Part shown: positions 33,475 through 40,710 of the stretch, piece by piece | How positions within the stretch are numbered: the stretch's first letter is position 1 | How the letters are laid out: each line of letters opens with the position of its first letter | Assembly: GCA_025361445.1 (NCBI GenBank) | Contig: JANYLP010000008.1 | Location: forward strand, 1-40,710 | Direction of reading: 5' to 3' | DNA: 40,710 nt | DNA from: Coriobacteriia bacterium | GTDB taxonomy: Bacteria; Actinomycetota; Coriobacteriia; Anaerosomatales; PALSA-660 | Translations under genes and position numbers: made by a program | Notes under the pieces: model-generated | Database searches by the model: none | What the model was told of the DNA's origin: nothing | Seen by the model: the letters and a program-made list of their open reading frames with translations, nothing else

Positions 33475-35475
33475 GTGCTCGTCCCGATGGCCCGGGTCGA
33501 GATCATCGGACCGAAGAACCGCTTCTTCGAAGTGGTGACCCTGCTGCACGAGCAGGGGACGCTGCACATCGAGGATCTTTCGAAGAAGATCGGTAGCGGC
33601 GAGATGCCCGTCGAGAAGATGGCTGTTGCCATCGGGCAGGCGGGCGAGCGGGAGCGGATGGAGGATCTTCTCATCCGTGTCCGCGCGATCATCAAGGCGT
33701 TGCATCTGCCGGGAACGACTCTTGACGAGGTCGCCCGACAGAAGGAGTACCTGAAGCTGTGGAAGCTTGGGTCGGCCGAGCTTTCAGACGAGGTAGTGAA
33801 GGTCATCGACGAGGTCGAGGAGCGCACCGCCACTCTGGCGCAGACGCAGTCCGAGATCGAGAACGAGATCTCACTGCTCGGGCGCTACGAGCCGATCCTG
33901 CACAAGATCCAGCCGCTCGCGCGTCAGATCGTCACCACGGGGGCCTTTGACTCCGTCGCTCTGCTCATCGAGCGCCGGTACAAGGGGCTGCTCGAGCAGT
34001 TGAAGGAAGAACTCGACACGATCACGCACAAGCAGTGCGACATCGTGTCGACCGACGTCGACGAGGACACCACCGCGGCGATCGTCGTCTTCTCGCGCAC
34101 GTACTCGGAGCCGGTCCACAAGTTCCTCGCCATGGAGAACGTGAACCAGATCCGCCTCCCCAACGACATGCAGGGCCTGCCGTTCGACCAGGCCTATGAG
34201 TCGATCCGCGAGCGTCGCAAGACGCTGCCGGAGGACCTGAAGGCGATACGCATCGAGCTCGAGACGATGTCGGCCAAATGGTTCCTGCGACTGACCACGG
34301 TCCGCGACGTCCTCACGGACAAGATCGATGAGATCGCGGCCATCCCGCAGTTCGGCCAGACCGAGTACGCGTTCGTCATAACCGGCTGGGTGCCGGTCTC
34401 CGACGTGGGCGTGCTCAAGTCGGAGCTCTCGGCGTCGTTCGGTCAGGACGTCATCGTCAACCAGACCGAGATCGGCGAGAAGGACTTCGCCGACACGCCG
34501 GTAGCGCTGAAGAACTCGAAGGTGTTGGCTCCCTTCGAGTTCATCCTTGCTCAGCGCGGCATGCCGGCGTACGGCACGATGGACGCCACCTGGATGCTGT
34601 TCGTGTTCTACCCGCTGTTCTTCGGCATGATCGTCGGTGACTTGGGCTACGGCCTCATCCTGCTCGGCCTGGTCATATGGCTCCGGTTCCGCTTCAAGGA
34701 CAACGAGAACATCCAGCTTGCGACGTCGATCCTGGGACCGGCGTGTACAGCGGTCTGCGCATTCGGTCTCGTGTACGGTGAGTTCTTCGGTGACCTGCTG
34801 AAGAACCCGCGGTTCTTCCCGATCATCCAGGAGATCCACGTGGGTCCGGTGGCTCTTCCGTTCAACCGGGTCGAATTCGTGCAGGCATTCATGCTCATCG
34901 CGGTCGCGGTGGGTGTCGTGCAGGTGCTGCTCGGACTCGCATTCGGCGTCGTGAACGCGGTGCGGACGAAGAACAAGCATCACCTCTACGAGCGCGGTGG
35001 GCTGCTGACCTTCTTCGTCGCGATGTTCATCGCGGTGGCCATCAGCGTCTTCTTCGCCAACTGGGACGGCTCGCCCTGGATCATGGGAGCGTTCGCGCTG
35101 GCCTCGTTCGTCGGGTTCATCTATGCCATCAGGGGCGGCGGCATCATGGGCGTCGTCGAGATCATCGAGTCCGGCAGCGGAATGGCGAGCTACATCCGTA
35201 TCATGGCCGTTGGCCTCGCAGGGGCGATCTTCGCCGATGCGATCAACGGGATCGTCCTCAAGACGATGGGCGGCGCCAACATCTCCGTCGGCGGCATGGT
35301 TCTCGGTATCGTCGTAGGAATCGTCCTGCATGCGCTGAACCTGATAATCTCTGCGTTCAGCCCGACGATCCACGCTTTGCGTCTCAACTTCCTGGAGTTC
35401 TTCGGGAGGTTCTATGAGGTAGGGACGAAGGAGTACAGCCCGTTTCACAAAACCGGAGGGGAAGGGCAGGCATGA
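33475..35475 (+). CDS. ahaI: A/V-type ATPase subunit I (membrane stator, a-like)
   Basis: Subunit I (666 residues) has a cytosolic N-terminal half with coiled coils (about 60-330) and a C-terminal half with about seven or eight hydrophobic segments, from MLFVFYPLFFGMIVGDLGYG on. SYIRIMAVGLAGAIFADAIN carries the arginine expected to face the c-ring. The GTG at 33475 is chosen because GAGGGGG is about eight nt upstream; GTG 33466 overlaps that site and ATG 33487 is another option. Confidence 0.93.
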   Translation: MLVPMARVEIIGPKNRFFEVVTLLHEQGTLHIEDLSKKIGSGEMPVEKMAVAIGQAGERERMEDLLIRVRAIIKALHLPGTTLDEVARQKEYLKLWKLGSAELSDEVVKVIDEVEERTATLAQTQSEIENEISLLGRYEPILHKIQPLARQIVTTGAFDSVALLIERRYKGLLEQLKEELDTITHKQCDIVSTDVDEDTTAAIVVFSRTYSEPVHKFLAMENVNQIRLPNDMQGLPFDQAYESIRERRKTLPEDLKAIRIELETMSAKWFLRLTTVRDVLTDKIDEIAAIPQFGQTEYAFVITGWVPVSDVGVLKSELSASFGQDVIVNQTEIGEKDFADTPVALKNSKVLAPFEFILAQRGMPAYGTMDATWMLFVFYPLFFGMIVGDLGYGLILLGLVIWLRFRFKDNENIQLATSILGPACTAVCAFGLVYGEFFGDLLKNPRFFPIIQEIHVGPVALPFNRVEFVQAFMLIAVAVGVVQVLLGLAFGVVNAVRTKNKHHLYERGGLLTFFVAMFIAVAISVFFANWDGSPWIMGAFALASFVGFIYAIRGGGIMGVVEIIESGSGMASYIRIMAVGLAGAIFADAINGIVLKTMGGANISVGGMVLGIVVGIVLHALNLIISAFSPTIHALRLNFLEFFGRFYEVGTKEYSPFHKTGGEGQA

Positions 35476-35804
35476 TGGACAAGCGTTTCACGAAGGTAAT
35501 GGGGCTCGGCGTGTTCTTGACGGTTCTTGCTATGCCGATGATGGCGTTCGCTCAGGAAGGCGCCGCTACCGGGGCGACCGCTTCATGGGAGCTTGGCGCC
35601 GCCAAGGCTCTGGCCGCCGGTTTCGCGATGGCCGTCTCGGCGTTCTCCGCAGCGTATGCGCAGGCTAAGATCGGCGCCGCCGGCGCTGGAACGCTCGCCG
35701 AGCGTCCCGAGGTTGCGATCTGGGTCATCACGCTTCAGGCGCTGCCGGAAGTCATCGTGCTTCTCGGGTTCGTCTCCGCGATCATGATCAACTCGGCCGG
35801 CTAG
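35472..35804 (+). CDS. ahaK: A/V-type ATPase subunit K (proteolipid, c-ring)
   Basis: This 110-residue protein is a single-hairpin proteolipid. Residues 1-27 look like a signal peptide (MGLGVFLTVLAMPMMAFAQ), followed by helix 1 (about 42-75) and helix 2 (about 80-107). The ion-binding glutamate is E93 in QALPEVIVLLG; Q64 in SAAYAQAKIG lies where sodium-type c subunits have a ligand glutamine. The start overlaps the subunit I stop (ATGA); a second ATG is adjacent. Confidence 0.93.
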   Translation: MMDKRFTKVMGLGVFLTVLAMPMMAFAQEGAATGATASWELGAAKALAAGFAMAVSAFSAAYAQAKIGAAGAGTLAERPEVAIWVITLQALPEVIVLLGFVSAIMINSAG

Positions 35805-35843
35805 GGACCCTCTCTTAAAGACTCGGAAGCAGGGGAGTCCTGA

Positions 35844-36422
35844 ATGGCAATCGAAGACATCTTCATAGCGCTCGAGGAGCAGGGCGAGCAGGAGAGCCGC
35901 GAGGCTGTCCAAGCAGCTCAGGAGCAGGCCCAGGGCATCAAGGAGGACGCCGAGGCGCAGGCCAAGGCGATCCGTGACGCAAAGGTCGATGCCGCCAAGG
36001 CACATGCGACGCTGGCGTCGGCCCGGACGGTGAACTCCGCCCGACTTGCCGGCCGCCGTACTGTCGCGGGTGTCAAGGAGCGCGCCATCGTCCAGTCGTT
36101 CGACGAGGCGCTGGCGAAGCTCGGCTCTATCCGGGGGACCGAAGGGTACCCGGCGCTGTTCCGCGCACTGGCCGATGAGGCTGTAGCCGGGCTTTCCGGC
36201 GAGGTCGTCCTTCAGGTCGATCCCGCGGACGCCGCGCTTGCTGCGGACTACCTCAAGGTGTCCGGTCTGGTCGGCTCGGTCGACGCGACCGCCAAGACGT
36301 GCGGCGGCCTGGTGGCCGTCGCCGAGGGAGGCGACCTCTTCAGGCGGAACACGCTTGAGGATCGTCTCGAGAAGTACCGCGGTCTGGGCCAGTCCGAGAT
36401 ATCAGAGGTCCTTTCCGCATGA
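35844..36422 (+). CDS. ahaE: A/V-type ATPase subunit E
   Basis: Subunit E (192 residues) forms the peripheral stalk with H. The N-terminal half is a long charged helix (EEQGEQESREAVQAAQEQAQ); the C-terminal globular part ends with GGLVAVAEGGDLFRRNTLEDR, a typical subunit E segment (L/F-R-N-T-x-E-x-R-L). GGGGAG lies six nt before the ATG. It overlaps subunit C by four bases. Confidence 0.9.
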   Translation: MAIEDIFIALEEQGEQESREAVQAAQEQAQGIKEDAEAQAKAIRDAKVDAAKAHATLASARTVNSARLAGRRTVAGVKERAIVQSFDEALAKLGSIRGTEGYPALFRALADEAVAGLSGEVVLQVDPADAALAADYLKVSGLVGSVDATAKTCGGLVAVAEGGDLFRRNTLEDRLEKYRGLGQSEISEVLSA

Positions 36423-37507
36423 GCGCGATGGCAGCCACCAAAGCACCGACTTCCGGCCGTGACTACGGCTATGAGAACGCGCGAGTGCGCGGGATGCGCT
36501 CACGGCTGCTGACGCCGCAGTTCTTCGACGACCTGATGATGTCTGCGGATCTCACGAGGATCATTCAGGCCCTGATCAACACGGAATACGGTCCCTATAT
36601 CGAGACGGCCATAATCAAGGGCCGTACTCCGGCCGCCATGGACGAGGCGCTCCGCGCCAACATGGTGGCCACGTTCCAGAAGATCGCCGGCTTTCTGAAC
36701 GCGGAAGCCAGCGAGCTGATTGGAACGCTGCTCGGCAGATGGGACCTCTTCAACCTCAAGTCGATCGTCCGCGGCAAGCATATGCACCTCAAGGCCGAGG
36801 AGATCGAGGACGGTCTCTACGCCGTCGGAGCGTTGACCCCGATCGATCTGCACCTACTGGTGGGGCTCGAGGACATCCGGGCGGTCGTCGACACGCTTGT
36901 CACGTGGGGCTCGCCCTACGCGGTGCCGCTTCGCGAGAACCTCGCCGCCTACGGCGAGAGCGGCAACCTTGCCACGCTGGAACTCGCGCTCGACCGCTAC
37001 TACTTCGGTTGGGCCGCGGCGCGTCTCAGCCGTCGTCGGGACAACACCAAGCTCGCTCGTCACATTCTGGGCCTGCAGGCTGATTCGGTGAATCTTGTGA
37101 CCGTGTTCCGTCTTCTCAACAGCGATATCGGCGACGTCGACCCGAAGAGCTTCTATCTTCCCGGCGGCGCGTTCGTCGACGAGGCGCTCTTCATCTCGCT
37201 GGCTGCGATGTCCGACGTCGACGAGGTCATCGACGGCCTCAAGAAGACGCCCTATTCGCGCCAGATGGAGTCCGTCATCGCACGGTACGTGGAGGAGAGC
37301 TCGCTGCCCGTGTTCGAGCGTGCTCTCGAGGATTTCGTGATGCGCAAGGCGCTCGATGCCGGGCGCGGAGACCCCCTGGGAGTCGGGATCACCATCGGCT
37401 ACCTCTGGGCGAAGCAGAACGAGATCACGAATCTGCGGATCATCATCAAGTGCACGTCCGTCGGCATGCCGGCGGACCGCATGCGGAAGGAACTGATCCT
37501 TGTATAA
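36419..37507 (+). CDS. ahaC: A/V-type ATPase subunit C (d-like)
   Basis: Subunit C (362 residues) sits on the c-ring and links it to the central shaft. The helical protein starts after a short Ala/Thr leader with DYGYENARVRGMRSRLLTPQ; WDLFNLKSIVRGKHMH and the C-terminal GYLWAKQNEITNLRIIIKC are characteristic of the family. ATG 36419 overlaps the subunit E stop. Its last eight bases overlap subunit F. Confidence 0.93.
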   Translation: MSAMAATKAPTSGRDYGYENARVRGMRSRLLTPQFFDDLMMSADLTRIIQALINTEYGPYIETAIIKGRTPAAMDEALRANMVATFQKIAGFLNAEASELIGTLLGRWDLFNLKSIVRGKHMHLKAEEIEDGLYAVGALTPIDLHLLVGLEDIRAVVDTLVTWGSPYAVPLRENLAAYGESGNLATLELALDRYYFGWAAARLSRRRDNTKLARHILGLQADSVNLVTVFRLLNSDIGDVDPKSFYLPGGAFVDEALFISLAAMSDVDEVIDGLKKTPYSRQMESVIARYVEESSLPVFERALEDFVMRKALDAGRGDPLGVGITIGYLWAKQNEITNLRIIIKCTSVGMPADRMRKELILV

Positions 37508-37832
37508 GCTCGTCGTCCTGACCGACCCCGAGCATGCTGACGGCTTTCGCCTGTCGGGGTGCGATGTCGTGGTCGCGGAATCCCCAGAAGAGGCTCGTCG
37601 CTCCCTCGCGGCGCTCGTCGACGACGACACCAGCGGCATCATCGCCGTGAATGAGGCGTTGATGACCGCGGTGGACGAACGGCTTCAGCGCAAGATCGAC
37701 TCGATCTACCGCCCGATCGTTGTATCCCTGCCGATCAAAGAGACTCTCAGCATCGGCGAGGACCACAGGGCTTACCTGTCACGCCTGATCCGTCGGGCAA
37801 TCGGATTCGACATCACACTGAGGCGAGGATAG
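37500..37832 (+). CDS. ahaF: A/V-type ATPase subunit F
   Basis: Subunit F (110 residues) is part of the central rotor with D. It begins at TTG 37500, inside the end of ahaC, with CGGAAGGA about nine nt upstream: MYKLVVLTDPEHADGFRLSG. The Rossmann-like pattern and GIIAVNEALMTAVDE followed by RPIVVSLP fit the family. Its stop directly abuts the subunit A start. Confidence 0.92.
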   Translation: MYKLVVLTDPEHADGFRLSGCDVVVAESPEEARRSLAALVDDDTSGIIAVNEALMTAVDERLQRKIDSIYRPIVVSLPIKETLSIGEDHRAYLSRLIRRAIGFDITLRRG

Positions 37833-39586
<1,754 letters not shown>

Positions 39587-39587
<1 letters not shown>

Positions 39588-40710
39588 TGACGCCGACCGC
39601 CGCCGAAACGGCCCCGCGCCGCTCGCTCCTGTCGACTGAATACCGGACCCTCGGTTACGTCACCGGGCCGCTCATCTTCGTGCACAACGTGCACGGGGTG
39701 GCCTACAACGAGATGGTCTCGATCTCCATGCCCGACCACAGCATCCGTACCGGTCAGGTCCTGGAGATCAGCGGCGACATCGCCGTCATCCAGGTCTTCG
39801 AAGGCACGCGCGGCATCGACGTGGACAAGACGACGGTCCGCTTCCTCGAAGAGGTCGCGAAGGTCGAGGTCTCCACTGAGTTGCTGGGCCGCGTGCTCAA
39901 CGGCACCGGCAAGCCGATCGACGGTGGAGCTCCGGTCATCCCGGAGAAGCGCCTCGACATCACCGGCTCGCCGATCAACCCGTACCGCCGCGACCAGCCG
40001 GCCGACTTCATCGAGACCGGCGTGTCCGCCATCGACGGTTTGAACACGCTCGTCCGCGGACAGAAGCTCCCGATCTTCTCCGGTTCGGGACTCCCGGCCA
40101 ACGACCTCGCCGCTCAGATCATCCGGCAGGCTCGCGTCGGTTCCGGTGAGGAGTTCGCGATCGTCTTCGGTGCGATGGGTATCACGCACCGCGAGGCGGC
40201 GTTCTTCATGCAGCAGTTCGAGGATACGGGCGCTCTCGAGCGCGTCGTCTTCTTCATGAACCTCGCCGACGACCCGACGGTCGAGCGTCTGCTCACCCCG
40301 AAGGTCGCCCTCACCGTCGCCGAGTACCTGGCGTTCGAAAAGGGCATGCAGGTCCTCGTCGTCCTCTCGGACATGACGAACTACTGCGAGGCGCTCCGCG
40401 AGGTCTCGACCGCACGCGAAGAGGTGCCGGGACGCCGCGGCTACCCGGGCTACATGTATACCGACCTCTCCATGATCTACGAGCGCGCCGGACGCATCAA
40501 AGGCAACCCCGGGTCCGTCACGCAGCTCCCGATCCTGACGATGCCGGACGACGACATCACGCACCCGATCCCCGACCTCACCGGCTACATCACCGAGGGT
40601 CAGATCGTGCTGAGCCGCCAGCTGCACCGTCGCGGCGTGTTCCCGCCCATCGACACCCTGCCGTGCCTGAGCCGCCTGATGAACCTGGGCATCGGCGAAG
40701 GCAAGACTCG
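39587..40710 (+). CDS. ahaB: A/V-type ATPase regulatory subunit B (3' cut by window edge)
   Basis: 374 codons of an expected roughly 460 are visible, with no stop before the window ends. The protein starts [20 protein letters not shown] at ATG 39587, which shares a base with the ahaA stop (TAATG). Instead of a P-loop it has the B-type segment [35 protein letters not shown] and [15 protein letters not shown] are typical. Subunit D would be expected next, outside the window. Confidence 0.97.

Noticed and set aside
33871-35448. 525-codon open frame on the minus strand
   Set aside because: It lies wholly opposite ahaI, is rich in Arg/Asp/His from the high-GC codon pattern and has no recognisable domain. 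Treated as an antisense shadow, like other long minus-strand frames over fusA (2943-4082) and rplC-rplD (5454-6782).

Overview
The window is a 40.7 kb stretch of a high-GC bacterial chromosome that carries core housekeeping genes, nearly all on the plus strand and tightly packed. Gene content and order (rpoC, the str, S10, spc and alpha ribosomal genes, then ecfA1-ecfA2-ecfT-truA-rplM-rpsI) are bacterial. The high GC, the frequent GTG and TTG starts and an archaeal-type A/V-ATPase cluster close to glmS/alr suggest a deep-branching Actinobacteriota lineage such as Coriobacteriia (OPB41/Anaerosomatales-like). That placement is an inference from style and synteny and has not been tested by a tree. 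I see no tRNA, rRNA, CRISPR array, insertion sequence or prophage gene.

Layout. 1-1783 is the 3' end of rpoC, with an unusual C-terminal tail holding two identical-spacing Cys3His motifs. After a hairpin terminator, a good promoter starts rpsL-rpsG-fusA; no tuf gene follows fusA. 5146-10577 is the S10 set (rpsJ to rpsQ). 10647-17782 is the spc set (rplN to secY) plus adk and map. A promoter before infA starts infA-rpmJ-rpsM-rpsK-rpsD-rpoA-rplQ (17863-21196). 21279-24530 holds an energizing module of an ECF vitamin/metal transporter (ecfA1, ecfA2, ecfT) overlapping truA, and then rplM-rpsI ends at a long hairpin. 25676-31317 and onward is a cell-wall precursor region: glmM, a glmS ribozyme, glmS, acpS, a bifunctional NAD(P)HX repair enzyme, a CBS-domain protein and alr. 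33058 to the window end is an A/V-type ATPase operon in the order H-I-K-E-C-F-A-B, with B cut by the window edge.

How the genes work together. The first half supplies transcription (RpoC, RpoA) and about thirty ribosomal proteins, plus EF-G, IF-1, SecY, Adk and methionine aminopeptidase. The glmM/glmS/alr block makes UDP-GlcNAc precursors and D-alanine for peptidoglycan. The leader of glmS matches the glmS ribozyme core, so GlcN6P probably feeds back on glmS mRNA. The ATPase couples ATP to ion movement across the membrane.

The most interesting points are the glmS ribozyme in this lineage, the Cys/His repeats fused to RpoC, repeat and inverted-repeat elements at the rpsL promoter that partly recur before rplM, a 22-bp motif shared by the rplO and rpmJ leaders, and many long ribosomal spacers that carry perfect hairpins, including a 16-bp one exactly at the S10/spc boundary. 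No wholly new multi-gene system is evident.
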